Shown here piece by piece: positions 37,642-46,045 of a stretch of DNA of 64,000 nucleotides. The notes below the pieces were generated by a model. It had not been told where the DNA came from and did no database searches. It saw nothing but the letters and a program-made list of their open reading frames with translations. The position numbers and the translations under genes are program-made. Every line of letters starts with the position of its first letter. Positions within the stretch are counted from its first letter, which is position 1. Source of the DNA: Methylobacterium terricola (lineage in GTDB: Bacteria > Pseudomonadota > Alphaproteobacteria > Rhizobiales > Beijerinckiaceae); contig NZ_VDDA01000001.1 of NCBI RefSeq assembly GCF_006151805.1, positions 1-64,000 on the forward strand, given 5' to 3'.

Positions 37642-38706
37642 ATGAGGTGGGACGGCATCGCACTCTTCTCCGGCGCGCCGATACGGCGCTCAGCGGACGG
37701 CGTGCTCGGTGCCGCGGGTGTTCCTCCGGTGCCGGAGCCCGCGCGGCCGCGGCGAGCCAAGGTCGGCCTGGCGCTCGGCGGCGGCGCCGCCCGGGGCTGG
37801 TCGCATATCGGGGCGATCGAGGTGCTGCGCGAGGCCGGCATCCCGATCGACGTGGTGGCCGGCTGCTCGATCGGCGCCGCGGTCGGCGCCTGCCACGCCG
37901 CCGGCAAGCTCGGGGAATTGCGCGACTTCGCCCTGTCGCTGACCAAGCGCCGGGTGATGGGCCTGCTCGATTTCCACATCAGCGGCTCGGGGCTCATCGC
38001 CGGCGAGCGCCTGCGGCGGCTGCTCGAACGCGATCTGGGCACGGCGCGCATCGAGGACCTGCCGCTGACCTTCGCGGCGGTGGCGACCGAGCTCGGCACC
38101 GGCCACGAGATCTGGCTCACCCGCGGCGGCCTCGTCGAGGCGGTGCGGGCGTCCTACGCGCTGCCGGGCATCTTCGATCCGGTCAAGATCGCCGGGCGCT
38201 GGCTGATGGACGGGGCGCTCGTCAACCCGGTGCCGGTCACGGCGGCCCGCGCCCTCGGGGCGGACGTGGTCCTGTGCGTGAACCTCAACGGCGACATGCG
38301 GGTGCGCGGCACGGTGATCCAGTCGCACGGGGCGGAAGGCGCCGACGCGGTGATGGAGGCCGCCGCCGAGGCCGCAGGCGCCATGCCGGAGGAGCCGCGG
38401 CGCTGGCCGCTGATCGGCGGCCGGCGCACCAAGCCGAAATCCCCGCCGAAGCCCCGGCCCGAGGCCGGCGCGCCGAGCGGCATCGCCAGCGTGATGGTCG
38501 ATGCCTTCAACATCACCCAGGACCGGATCTCGCGCTCACGGCTCGCCGGCGATCCGCCCGACGTGATGATCAACCCCAAGCTCGCCCAGATGGGCCTGTT
38601 CGAGTTCCACCGCGCCGAGGAATGCATCGAGCTCGGCCGCCAGGCCACGCGGCGCCTGCTCCCGGAGATCCACGAGATGATCTCGGCGGCGGTGGCGCCG
38701 GTGTGA
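37642..38706 (+). CDS. Patatin-like phospholipase (RssA/YchK type)
   Basis: A 354-residue patatin domain protein. LALGGGAARGWSHIG (44-58) forms the oxyanion hole, the nucleophile is S76 in AGCSIGAA, and the catalytic aspartate is D190 in WLMDGALVNPVPV. It would hydrolyse acyl esters of phospholipids at the membrane, although natural substrates of this group are poorly known. The C-terminal 100 residues contain a basic, proline-rich insert (RRTKPKSPPKPRP). No signal peptide is seen. Confidence 0.9.
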   Translation: MRWDGIALFSGAPIRRSADGVLGAAGVPPVPEPARPRRAKVGLALGGGAARGWSHIGAIEVLREAGIPIDVVAGCSIGAAVGACHAAGKLGELRDFALSLTKRRVMGLLDFHISGSGLIAGERLRRLLERDLGTARIEDLPLTFAAVATELGTGHEIWLTRGGLVEAVRASYALPGIFDPVKIAGRWLMDGALVNPVPVTAARALGADVVLCVNLNGDMRVRGTVIQSHGAEGADAVMEAAAEAAGAMPEEPRRWPLIGGRRTKPKSPPKPRPEAGAPSGIASVMVDAFNITQDRISRSRLAGDPPDVMINPKLAQMGLFEFHRAEECIELGRQATRRLLPEIHEMISAAVAPV

Positions 38707-38730
38707 GGCACCGGCCGGCTCATCCCCTCC

Positions 38731-38872
38731 CCCGTCGTTCCGGGGCCGCGCGGCGGAGCCCGGAATCGAGAACCGCCGGTGATGCTCGACGAGGCGGAAC
38801 GCTGTTCGCCTGGTTCCGCCACGCCTGCGGTTCCGGATCATGGCCTCGCGCCTGCGGCGAGTTCCGGGACGC
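38731..38872. repeat. Intergenic repeat of the GTCGTTCCGGG family
   Basis: CCCGTCGTTCCGGGGCCGCG followed by CGGAGCCCGGAATC resembles the element at 20355-20430, and GAGTTCCGGGACG near 38860 gives an inverted counterpart. It fills most of the 245-bp gap between the convergent patatin and CBS genes. Confidence 0.45.
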
Positions 38873-38951
38873 TCCTGAGACGCGGGAAACGATGCGCGTC
38901 GGCGCGTCGCGGTCGTGACCGACCGAACGATGTCCTGGCGGAGCCAGGCCG

Positions 38952-39383
38952 TCACGCCGTCGCGATGTATTCCCGCAGGGCCCGGTGCTCGGCCTCGACG
39001 GCCTCGATGCGGTGCTTGACCACGTCGCCGATCGAGACGAGGCCGGCGAGGCGTCCGTCCTCGACCACCGGGACGTGGCGGAAGCGCCCGTCGGTCATCA
39101 GCTCCATCACCTCGTCGATGGCGGTGGCGCGGCTGCAGCACACCACCTTGGCGGTCATGTGCCGGGAGACCGGGGCCTCGAGCGCGGCGCCGCCGCCGCG
39201 GACCACCGCCCGGATGATGTCGCGCTCCGACAGGATGCCGAGGACGCTCTGGCCGGCATCGCTCACCACGAGGGCGCCGATGCCCTTCTCGGTCAGGAGC
39301 GCCGCGGCTTCCGCCAGCGTGCGGTGGGGCTGCACCGTCACCACGGTGCGGCCCTTCTGCGACAGGATGCGCGCAACGGTCAT
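38952..39383 (-). CDS. CBS-domain pair protein
   Basis: A 143-residue protein consisting of two CBS domains (about 5-60 and 72-130), with ILSERDIIRAVV and VSIGDVVKHRIEAVE at the domain ends. Such stand-alone pairs bind adenosine nucleotides and regulate partner proteins. It stands alone, 128 bp downstream of the rhomboid gene on the same strand. Length and sequence are typical of alphaproteobacteria. Confidence 0.93.
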   Translation of the reverse strand: MTVARILSQKGRTVVTVQPHRTLAEAAALLTEKGIGALVVSDAGQSVLGILSERDIIRAVVRGGGAALEAPVSRHMTAKVVCCSRATAIDEVMELMTDGRFRHVPVVEDGRLAGLVSIGDVVKHRIEAVEAEHRALREYIATA

Positions 39384-39511
39384 CAACACCTCCCTGCTCG
39401 GGCCCCCCGGCCTCGCGATCCGGGCGGACGCTCGTTTGGAGGGCGAGTGTGTGACCGCTCGCCGGAGGACGCAAGCACCCCGGAAGTCGAAGAGAAACAA
39501 GGCGCGGCGCG

Positions 39512-40330
39512 TCAGCGCCGTCCGAGCCGCTCGACCAGGGGCAGCAGCAGGAACCCGACGACGAACCCGCCGAGATGCGCGTCCCAGGCGACGGCGGAAT
39601 CGGTGAGGCCGAGCGGCAGGGCGGCGAGGCCGAACAGCAGGTTGGTGACGAACCAGATCACCAGGAACACCACCGCCGAGCGGTTGCGCATCAGCTCGGG
39701 GATGGTCTGCAGCCGGGTCGGCACCGGGCGCTGCCACGGCACGGCGCCGGCGCCCGCAGGCTCGACCGGCTGGAAGGCGAAGCGCACCGCCGCCGCCATC
39801 AGGCCCGACACGCCGGCCGAGGCACCGATCAGCGGCACGGTGCTCAGGGGATCGATGAGGACGTGAAGCAGGCCGCCGGCGGCGGTCGAGACGAGCGCGA
39901 TCACCCCGTAGCGCCAGGCGCCGCAGCGCCGCGCCACCGGCGTGCCGAAGGCCGCCAGCCACACGCTGTTGAGGAGCACGTGGGCCCAGGAGCCGTGCAA
40001 AAGCGCGTAGGAGACGAAGGTCCAGGGCATCGCCCCCGGATCGGCCACCAGGTAGGCCGCGAAGGCCTTGCGCGCCTCGACCTCGAGGGCGCCGCCCTCC
40101 GAGGCGGCGGCGGCCCGCAGCACGTCGGCGGCCCGGTCGGGATCGAGGGCGAGGGTCCAGCGCGCCGGCACCAGGGCGAGGTCGAGGAGCAGGGTGATGT
40201 CCCAGAGGTCGGGCAGCACCTGCCGCACGGCGTGGATCAGCACCAGGATCCCGACCGAGGCGGTCACCACGGCGGGCATGTTGAAGACCGGCACGCGCGG
40301 CGGTCGCGGGAGGTCGGGAGTGGCATCCAT
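39512..40330 (-). CDS. Rhomboid family intramembrane serine protease
   Basis: A 272-residue membrane protein with about six helices. The catalytic dyad is S171 in GASAGVSGLM and H252 in AWDAHLGGFVVGF; HGSWAHVLLNSVWLAAFG (112-129) is the conserved HxxxxHxxxN-type element. An extra hydrophilic stretch (about 65-100) lies in the first loop, and another (186-215) before the fifth helix. The substrate is unknown. Confidence 0.92.
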   Translation of the reverse strand: MDATPDLPRPPRVPVFNMPAVVTASVGILVLIHAVRQVLPDLWDITLLLDLALVPARWTLALDPDRAADVLRAAAASEGGALEVEARKAFAAYLVADPGAMPWTFVSYALLHGSWAHVLLNSVWLAAFGTPVARRCGAWRYGVIALVSTAAGGLLHVLIDPLSTVPLIGASAGVSGLMAAAVRFAFQPVEPAGAGAVPWQRPVPTRLQTIPELMRNRSAVVFLVIWFVTNLLFGLAALPLGLTDSAVAWDAHLGGFVVGFLLLPLVERLGRR

Positions 40331-40418
40331 GCGGCACCATTGCGGGGCCGCGGGGCCGACCGCAAGGGAGACCGCCGCCGCGGACGGGCCGCAGACCGCG
40401 GAAACAGGGCGGCGGACG

Positions 40419-40450
40419 AAAAAAAAGGGGAGAGCGTTGCCGCTCTCCCC
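40419..40450 (-). terminator. Rho-independent terminator on the minus strand
   Basis: Read on the minus strand: GGGGAGAGCG, loop GCAA, CGCTCTCCCC and eight T residues. It is a near-ideal terminator 90 bp upstream of the rhomboid start. No protein gene lies upstream of it on this strand, as the next gene to the right (40803) is on the other strand. Confidence 0.88.
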
Positions 40451-40600
40451 GCAAGAAGGGGATCGCGCCCAGCCCGTCGAGGCCGCGCGCAGGACGCCGT
40501 CAGGACCGTGACGACGCGGGCCTGACCCGGCCCTCCCCCCTGTTTCACGCAGGCGGGCTTAGGGCGCGTTCCTCGCCCCGGCCAGCCCGAAATCTCTGTC
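40419..40600 (-). ncRNA. Candidate small RNA ending at the 40419 terminator
   Basis: The strong minus-strand terminator implies a short transcript from somewhere in the 350 bp up to the divergent PAS gene. The interval has no credible coding frame ending before the terminator. I could not identify a promoter, so the 5' end given here is a guess, and the sequence does not match any small RNA family I know. Confidence 0.3.
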
Positions 40601-40802
40601 GCCCGTGACAATCGCGCAGGTGTGGGACAAACGCAACATTGATGATCGATTAACCCTAACAAAACCTTACGCTCTCGCGGCTCGGCCGTTCGGCATACGG
40701 TCTGCTCAACCGAATCAGTTCAACCGGTCGTCGTCCTGATTCGGAACGACAACCGGCCACCGCTTGGACCGCCGCCCCGCTCCCGTGCCAGACCGAGACG
40801 CC

Positions 40803-41405
40803 ATGAAGCACCCGACCAGCCGCATGCTCCACGCCTACTGGAACGGCCTGCGCGGCGCCCGCGCCGCGCCGGAGCGGGGCGAGATCGAGCCCGGGGAGAT
40901 CCGTCACGTCCTGGCCGACAGCCTGATCCTGGAGATCGACGCGCCCCGGCAATCCGCCGCGATCCGCCTCGCCGGCACCCGGCTCTGCGCCCTGTTCGGC
41001 GGGGAGTTGCGCGGCCTCTCCTTCGCCGGGCTGTGGGGCGAGGCGCCGGCGGCCGATCCGTGGCGGCTGATCGAGGTGGTGATCCAGGAGACGGCCGGCG
41101 TGGTGGTCGGCCTCGTCGGGGTGACCGAGGCGGGCGAGACCCTCGACCTCGAATTGCTGCTTCTGCCGCTGCGCCATCGCGGCAAGACCCAGGCCCGGGT
41201 GATCGGCGCGCTGTCGCCGTCGGTGATCCCGACCTGGCTCGGCCTGCGCCCGCTCGTGGCCCTGCGCACGGTGTCCCTGCGGATCCTCACCCCCGAGGCG
41301 AACGCCACCCCCGCCCCGCTGGCGGCCCCCCCGCCGGCGGCCAACGACGAGCCGGGCCTGGAGCGCCGCAAGCGCTTCGTGGTCCATCACGGCGGGCGGG
41401 CCTGA
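40803..41405 (+). CDS. PAS-domain protein (PAS_5 family)
   Basis: A 200-residue protein with a single PAS_5-type domain (about 10-150): ILEIDAPRQSAAIRLAGTRL, CALFGGELRGLSFAGLW and LDLELLLLPLRHRGKTQARV are the family pattern. It has no output domain. Such proteins are abundant in Methylobacterium and their role is unknown. It lies upstream of a double-PilZ gene (145 bp apart), so the two may work together. An AT-rich leader with GATTAACCCTAAC (40649-40661) precedes it. Confidence 0.85.
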   Translation: MKHPTSRMLHAYWNGLRGARAAPERGEIEPGEIRHVLADSLILEIDAPRQSAAIRLAGTRLCALFGGELRGLSFAGLWGEAPAADPWRLIEVVIQETAGVVVGLVGVTEAGETLDLELLLLPLRHRGKTQARVIGALSPSVIPTWLGLRPLVALRTVSLRILTPEANATPAPLAAPPPAANDEPGLERRKRFVVHHGGRA

Positions 41406-41550
41406 CGGCACCGCCCGCACCAGGCGGGCCTGACGGCGCCGCCCGCACCAGTCGGGCCTGGCGGCACGGCCTGCAACCTCTGCGGTTCCTTAACCAGTCG
41501 CGTGCAGGATCGCCCGCGCGGACCGGGCCGCACCGGGAGGGTCGAGGGTC

Positions 41551-42213
41551 ATGGCGATCGGCATGGCAGGCACCGTGGCGGGCAATGGCGCGGGCCGGGC
41601 CGCCTTGTCGGGGCTGCGTCCCCTCGCCCTGAAGGCGGCGACGGACCAGCGCCGGCACCGCCGCGTCGCGGTGGCCCTGCTCGGCCGCTACATGCTCTCC
41701 GACCGCCAGGAATATCCCTGCCAGACCGTCGACATGTCCCCCGGCGGGGTCCGGCTGACCTGCGCGGTCGGCGGCGAGGTCGGCGAGCGCATCGTGGTCT
41801 ATCTCGAGCATGTCGGGCGGATCGAGGGCACGATCGCCCGGCTGCTGCCGGACGGCTTCGCGGTGGCGATCAGCGCCACCTCCCGCAAGCGCGACAAGAT
41901 CGCCTCGCAGCTGACCTGGCTCGCCAACCGCGCGGTGCTCGGCCTGCCGGAGGACCGCCGGCACGAACGCCTGGTGCCGCGCCAGACCCTCACCACCCTG
42001 CGCCTCGAAGGCGGACGCGAGATCGCCGCCCGCATCGTCGACATCTCGCTGTCCGGCGCTGCGGTCGCCTGCGAGGTCGACCTGCCGCTCGATACGAGCC
42101 TGATCGTCGGCCGCACCGCCGCCCGGGTGGTGCGCCAGTTCAAGGGCGGTGTCGCGGTGGAGTTCCGGCTGCCGCTGTCGCCGGACCGGTTCGATGAGAA
42201 TTTGGTTCTGTAG
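41551..42213 (+). CDS. Protein with two PilZ domains
   Basis: A 220-residue protein. The first PilZ domain (about 32-125) has QRRHRRVAVAL and VDMSPGGVRL; the second (about 132-215) has RHERLVPRQ and VDISLSGAAV, in which the final glycine of DxSxxG is kept. Both could bind c-di-GMP. Tandem PilZ receptors occur in methylobacteria, but I know of no assigned output. A half CtrA site (TTAACC, 41489-41494) is upstream. Confidence 0.87.
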   Translation: MAIGMAGTVAGNGAGRAALSGLRPLALKAATDQRRHRRVAVALLGRYMLSDRQEYPCQTVDMSPGGVRLTCAVGGEVGERIVVYLEHVGRIEGTIARLLPDGFAVAISATSRKRDKIASQLTWLANRAVLGLPEDRRHERLVPRQTLTTLRLEGGREIAARIVDISLSGAAVACEVDLPLDTSLIVGRTAARVVRQFKGGVAVEFRLPLSPDRFDENLVL

Positions 42214-42342
42214 GAATCAACGTGGTCGGACGACTTGAGGAAGGCCGCTGAGGGTGCGTCGCGCGATGTCCTGAAGCATTCAGAGGGACACGGCGGGGGC
42301 CGATGCGGCGCCGGAATGCTGCCGGTCCCTCGCAAGCCGCTC

Positions 42343-42456
42343 CCCTTTCCCGGACGGCTGAAGCGTCAGAAGCGTCAGCGGAAGGCAACCCGGGATCCGG
42401 CAGCACCATCGCGAAGCGTTCGTCTGTCCACTTCGTTTCAGTCGTCCGGGAAAGGG
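42343..42456. repeat. 114-bp imperfect palindrome, copy 3 (shortened)
   Basis: It begins CCCTTTCCCGGACGGCTGAA and ends CAGTCGTCCGGGAAAGGG, the same ends as copies 1 and 2, with GGAAGGCAACCCGGGATCCG inside, but the centre is shorter by about 55 bp. It lies just past the double-PilZ gene. Confidence 0.75.
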
Positions 42457-42523
42457 AGGCGTCTTACGACGAACCATGCGCCTACCTGCGACGACCCGGG
42501 ACCGACGGGCGCCCTGACCACGA

Positions 42524-42846
42524 TCAGAGATTCACTGTCACGTACTCGCAGTTGTCATGTTTCATACTCCCGACGAGGGATGCCTCGTCTGTGCACGTGA
42601 CGGTTCCAGAGTCACGTGCAGGGCATGATGCGTGCGCGGTGAACGGCTGATGGTCGCGCTCCCTCTCGAACGCTTTCAGCAGGTCGTGCACAGGCTCCAT
42701 CGCAGCGTCGAGGCGAGCGAAGAAGTCCGGGCCTGGCGGGACAGTCCCCTTGTCCGCGTCGGCCTTGATGCCGTGCCGGAGCGCCTTCAGTTCGGCCGTC
42801 AGTCAAGCCCTGCCTGGTTGGCGACGTTGCGACTGGCGTTCGTCAC
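42524..42846 (-). pseudogene. Possible frameshifted small gene of unknown function
   Basis: On the minus strand a GTG start (42846) gives VTNASRNVANQAGLD and then a stop. After the local duplication TTGACTGACGG another frame continues LTAELKALRHGIKADADKG, later DFFARLDAAMEPVHDLLKAF, to a stop at 42524. Removing five bases at the duplication joins the two into one protein-like sequence of about 105 residues. The product is not recognised. Base composition is somewhat lower in GC than its neighbours, which suggests an acquired remnant. It may also be chance. Confidence 0.35.
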
Positions 42847-42930
42847 GGAGCAGGCCTGACCATGCGCTCGAAGATCCGCGACGGGTCCGCCCCCTCCTTC
42901 GCAAAACCGGGATCCGACCGAACGGCGCCC

Positions 42931-43470
42931 CTACAGCGCCCCTTCCCGAATCGACCCCGGATCGGCCAGCGCGTGGAGCAGCCCCGCCGCCGCGTGGGCG
43001 AAGCGCAGGGTCACCGCCTTGCGGCGGGCGCCGGCCAGGGGATGCTCGGGCGGGGCACGCAGGATCTCGGCCCCGAAGGCATCGGCGACGATGAGGCCGG
43101 TATCGTCGGGCAGGATGTCCACCGGCAGGGTCTCCGGCACCGCGAAGTAGAAGCGGTCGCAGAAGTCGCGGTAATTGGGCCATTTCCGGTCGGCGCGGAA
43201 ATCGGCGACGCTCGACTTGATCTCGATGATCGTCAGCTTGCCGCAAATCCCGAGCGCGATGAGGTCGGCGCGCCGGCCGTTCGCCAGGGTGAATTCCGGG
43301 ATCGTGACGTGGCCGAGCTCGGCGAACAGGCGCCGCACGCCCCGCTGCACGCTGAGCGCGGTCGGCGATTGGCGGCGGTCGACGGGGAGCGAGAGGGCGA
43401 GGGCGGCGGACAAGGCTGTGGAGGAACGCTGATCGAGGGGTTGCCAAGGAGATCGAATCGGGAACGCCAT
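42931..43470 (-). CDS. mmcB: MmcB family DNA repair protein
   Basis: A protein of about 179 residues of the MmcB family, PD-(D/E)XK-like nucleases of alphaproteobacteria; MmcB of Caulobacter is linked to mitomycin C resistance. The core GRRADLIALG, KLTIIEIKSSVADFRADRKW, YRDFCDRFYFAVP is well conserved and includes the D...ExK catalytic arrangement. The start at 43470 (MAFPIRSPW) was preferred; GTG or ATG starts 9 to 18 codons upstream are possible. It stands alone. Confidence 0.88.
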   Translation of the reverse strand: MAFPIRSPWQPLDQRSSTALSAALALSLPVDRRQSPTALSVQRGVRRLFAELGHVTIPEFTLANGRRADLIALGICGKLTIIEIKSSVADFRADRKWPNYRDFCDRFYFAVPETLPVDILPDDTGLIVADAFGAEILRAPPEHPLAGARRKAVTLRFAHAAAGLLHALADPGSIREGAL

Positions 43471-43665
43471 CGGACCAGCTTCGGACTCCGTTGTCACCTG
43501 CGGCTCGTGTCGCAGGCCGCGCACCCATCGGGCGCGGACGGCCGCACCCCTTGCGCGCGGGCCTGTTAGGCTCTAGCAGCGCCCTTAAAAGCCGAGCCGC
43601 ATCAGCACCTTATACAGATTCAAAACTGCACCGGCGTCCGGTGCGGTCGCGTTACGGAGAACCGG

Positions 43666-44790
43666 ATGAGAGCGTCCAGCGTCCGCGCCTGGTCCTTCGT
43701 GCACACCTGGTCGAGCCTGATCTCGACCCTGTTCATGCTGCTCCTCTGCCTCACCGGCCTGCCGCTGATCTTCCACCACGAGATCGACGAGCTGTTCGGC
43801 GCCGGCGACGCCCCGGCCGCCATCGCCGGGCAGGCCCCCGCGCCGGCCGACCGGATCGCCGGGAACGCCCTGCGCGACCACCCGGGCAAGGCCATACAGT
43901 ATATCGGCTGGGACCAGCACGAGCCGGACAAGGTCTTCGTGATCCTCAACGCCGCCGCGGATGCCGCGCCCAACGACGCCACGGTGACGCTCTACGACGC
44001 GATCGGCGGCGGCAAGCTGGGGCCGTCGGGCAGCGCCTTCATGCAGGTGATGCTGCGCCTGCACGTCGACCTGTATGCCGGCTTGCCCGGCAAGCTGTTC
44101 CTCGGGGCGATGGGCCTGCTCCTCGTCGTGGCGATCGTCTCGGGCGTGGTGCTGTACTGGCCGTTCACCCGGCGGATGGCCTTCGGCACCGTGCGGGCCG
44201 GCCGGGCGCGGCGGGTGGCCTGGCTCGACCTGCACAACCTGCTCGGCATCGTCACGGTGGCCTGGCTCACGGTGGTGGGCCTCACCGGCGCGATCAACAC
44301 CCTGGCCGAACCGTTGATCGGGGTGTGGAAGGCCGAGACCCTGAGCCGCATGATCGCCGGCAGCCGGCCCGGCCCGGCGCCCGGGCGGCCCGCCTCCCTC
44401 GACACGATCGTGGCCCGGGCCCGCGAGGCGGCGCCCGGGATGGTGCCGGGCTTCATCGCCTTCCCGGGCACGCCCTTCGCCACGCCGCAGCATTTCGGCG
44501 TCTTCCTGCGCGGCACCGCGCCGCTCACCGCGCGGCTGCTGCAACCGGTGCTGCTCGATGCCGGCACCGGAGCGGTGGCCGATTCGCGCCGCCTGCCCTG
44601 GTACCTGACCGCCCTCCTGGTCTCGCAGCCGCTGCATTTCGGCGATTACGGCGGGCTGCCGATGAAGGTGATCTGGGCGCTGCTCGACCTCGTCAGCATC
44701 GTGGTCCTGGGCAGCGGGCTCTACCTGTGGTGGGTGCGCCGTCGCCGCCCGGTGCCGGCCCTGCACACGGCACGGGTGCAGGCGGCATGA
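43666..44790 (+). CDS. PepSY-associated membrane protein
   Basis: A 374-residue inner-membrane protein with four helices and PepSY domains in the periplasm: FVHTWSSLISTLFMLLLCLTG (16-36), GLLLVVAIVSGVVLYWPF (about 150-167), WLDLHNLLGIVTVAWLTVVG, and the terminal LVSIVVLGSGLYLWWVRRR. These proteins are commonly encoded beside TonB-dependent siderophore receptors and may reduce ferric siderophores. Here no receptor is adjacent. Its stop overlaps the next small gene as ATGA. Confidence 0.88.
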   Translation: MRASSVRAWSFVHTWSSLISTLFMLLLCLTGLPLIFHHEIDELFGAGDAPAAIAGQAPAPADRIAGNALRDHPGKAIQYIGWDQHEPDKVFVILNAAADAAPNDATVTLYDAIGGGKLGPSGSAFMQVMLRLHVDLYAGLPGKLFLGAMGLLLVVAIVSGVVLYWPFTRRMAFGTVRAGRARRVAWLDLHNLLGIVTVAWLTVVGLTGAINTLAEPLIGVWKAETLSRMIAGSRPGPAPGRPASLDTIVARAREAAPGMVPGFIAFPGTPFATPQHFGVFLRGTAPLTARLLQPVLLDAGTGAVADSRRLPWYLTALLVSQPLHFGDYGGLPMKVIWALLDLVSIVVLGSGLYLWWVRRRRPVPALHTARVQAA

Positions 44791-45047
44791 GCGCCGGCCG
44801 TCATCCGGCCGGGTGGCGGGCCGTGTTCGGCGTGCCGCTGCTCGTCGGCCTCGCCACCCTGACGGGGCTCCTGGCGGCGCTCCTTCACGAGGGCGCCGGA
44901 TGGGTCGTGTCCTGGCTGGCCCTGAGCCTGCCGCTGGCCCTGATCGGATGGCACGTGGCCAAGGCCTCGCGCGGCAGGGCCTACGGCATCCTGGCCGATC
45001 GCGGCCGGACCCCCGCGTCACGAAGCCGGGTACCGCGACGGACGTAG
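44787..45047 (+). CDS. Small two-helix membrane protein
   Basis: An 86-residue protein with two membrane segments (about 11-31, FGVPLLVGLATLTGLLAALL, and 36-55, GWVVSWLALSLPLALIGWHV) and a basic tail. It overlaps the PepSY gene by 4 bp, so the two are translated together and probably form a complex. Family unknown. Confidence 0.75.
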   Translation: MSAGRHPAGWRAVFGVPLLVGLATLTGLLAALLHEGAGWVVSWLALSLPLALIGWHVAKASRGRAYGILADRGRTPASRSRVPRRT

Positions 45048-45132
45048 CGGTTGATCTCACGCGCCCGCTCGTCGATGGTCACCGCCCTGGGAGCCGCAGA
45101 GACGGCGACGGTGACGGGAGGGAGCGACGGGC

Positions 45133-46008
45133 ATGGTGGGGCAGAGCGCCGCCGAGGGACGAAAGGCGGGACGGGCCGGCATGCGCCTCGTCGGCGGGAC
45201 GGCACTGGCCCACGGCGAGGCGGTGCGGCTCGACGGCGTCAGCATCGCCTTCACCCTCAAGGGCGGCAAACGCTACGTCGCGGTCGAGGGCATCGACCTC
45301 GCGGTGATGCCGGGCGAGTTCGTGGCGGTGGTCGGGCCGACGGGCTCGGGCAAGTCGACGCTGCTCAACGCCGCCGCCGGCCTGCTCAAGCCCGCCGCCG
45401 GCTCGGTCACGGTGTTCTCCTCGGCCCTGTCGGGCCTGAACGGCCGCGCCGGCTACCTCTTCCAGGCCGACGCCTTGATGCCGTGGAAGACCGCCCTCGA
45501 CAACGTCGCGGTGGCGCTGGAGCCGCAGAAGGTGCCGCGGGCGGAGGCGCTGGCGCGGGCCCGCGAGTGGCTGGCCAAGGTCGGGCTCGCGACCTTCGTC
45601 GACCGCTATCCCCACATGCTCTCGGGCGGCCAGCGCAAGCGCGTGGCCCTCGCCCAGATGCTGATCCGGGACCCTGAGATCCTGCTGATGGACGAGCCGT
45701 TCGGGCCGCTCGACGCGCAGACCCGGCAGATCATGGGCAACCTGCTGCTGGAGCTGTGGGCGGCCAACCGCAAGGCGGTGATGTTCGTCACCCACGACCT
45801 CGAGGAGGCGATCGCGCTCGCCGACCGGGTGGTGGTGCTCTCCGCCGGCCCGGCGGCGCGGATCGTCGGCGAGTTCAAGGTCGACCTGGCGCGCCCGCGC
45901 GACATCAGCGAGATCCGCCTCGAGCCGCATTTCCACGCCCTCTACAAGGAGATCTGGTCGTGCCTGCGGGTCGAGGTCTCCCGCGCCTATGCGGGCGGTC
46001 CCGCGTGA
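45133..46008 (+). CDS. ABC transporter ATP-binding protein (SsuB/TauB/NrtD-like)
   Basis: The 291-residue ATPase of a nitrate/sulfonate/taurine-type importer. Walker A is GPTGSGKST, the Q-loop FQADALMPW, the signature LSGGQRKRVALAQ and Walker B ILLMDEPFGPLD, followed by the switch FVTHDLEEAI. It heads a three-gene ATPase-permease-binding-protein unit. The start at 45133 has GGGAGGGAG eight bases upstream. The substrate cannot be told. Confidence 0.93.
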   Translation: MVGQSAAEGRKAGRAGMRLVGGTALAHGEAVRLDGVSIAFTLKGGKRYVAVEGIDLAVMPGEFVAVVGPTGSGKSTLLNAAAGLLKPAAGSVTVFSSALSGLNGRAGYLFQADALMPWKTALDNVAVALEPQKVPRAEALARAREWLAKVGLATFVDRYPHMLSGGQRKRVALAQMLIRDPEILLMDEPFGPLDAQTRQIMGNLLLELWAANRKAVMFVTHDLEEAIALADRVVVLSAGPAARIVGEFKVDLARPRDISEIRLEPHFHALYKEIWSCLRVEVSRAYAGGPA

Positions 46009-46045
46009 GGACGATGACGTTGACGATGAACCGGAGAACGCGATC

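Noticed and set aside
40649..40661. TTAACCCTAAC before the PAS gene as a CtrA box
   Set aside because: Only one half-site; the second TTAA is missing at the required 7-bp spacing.
42632..42859. 75-codon plus-strand frame near the frameshifted gene
   Set aside because: The minus-strand frames have more protein-like composition; no start signal or homology supports the plus frame.
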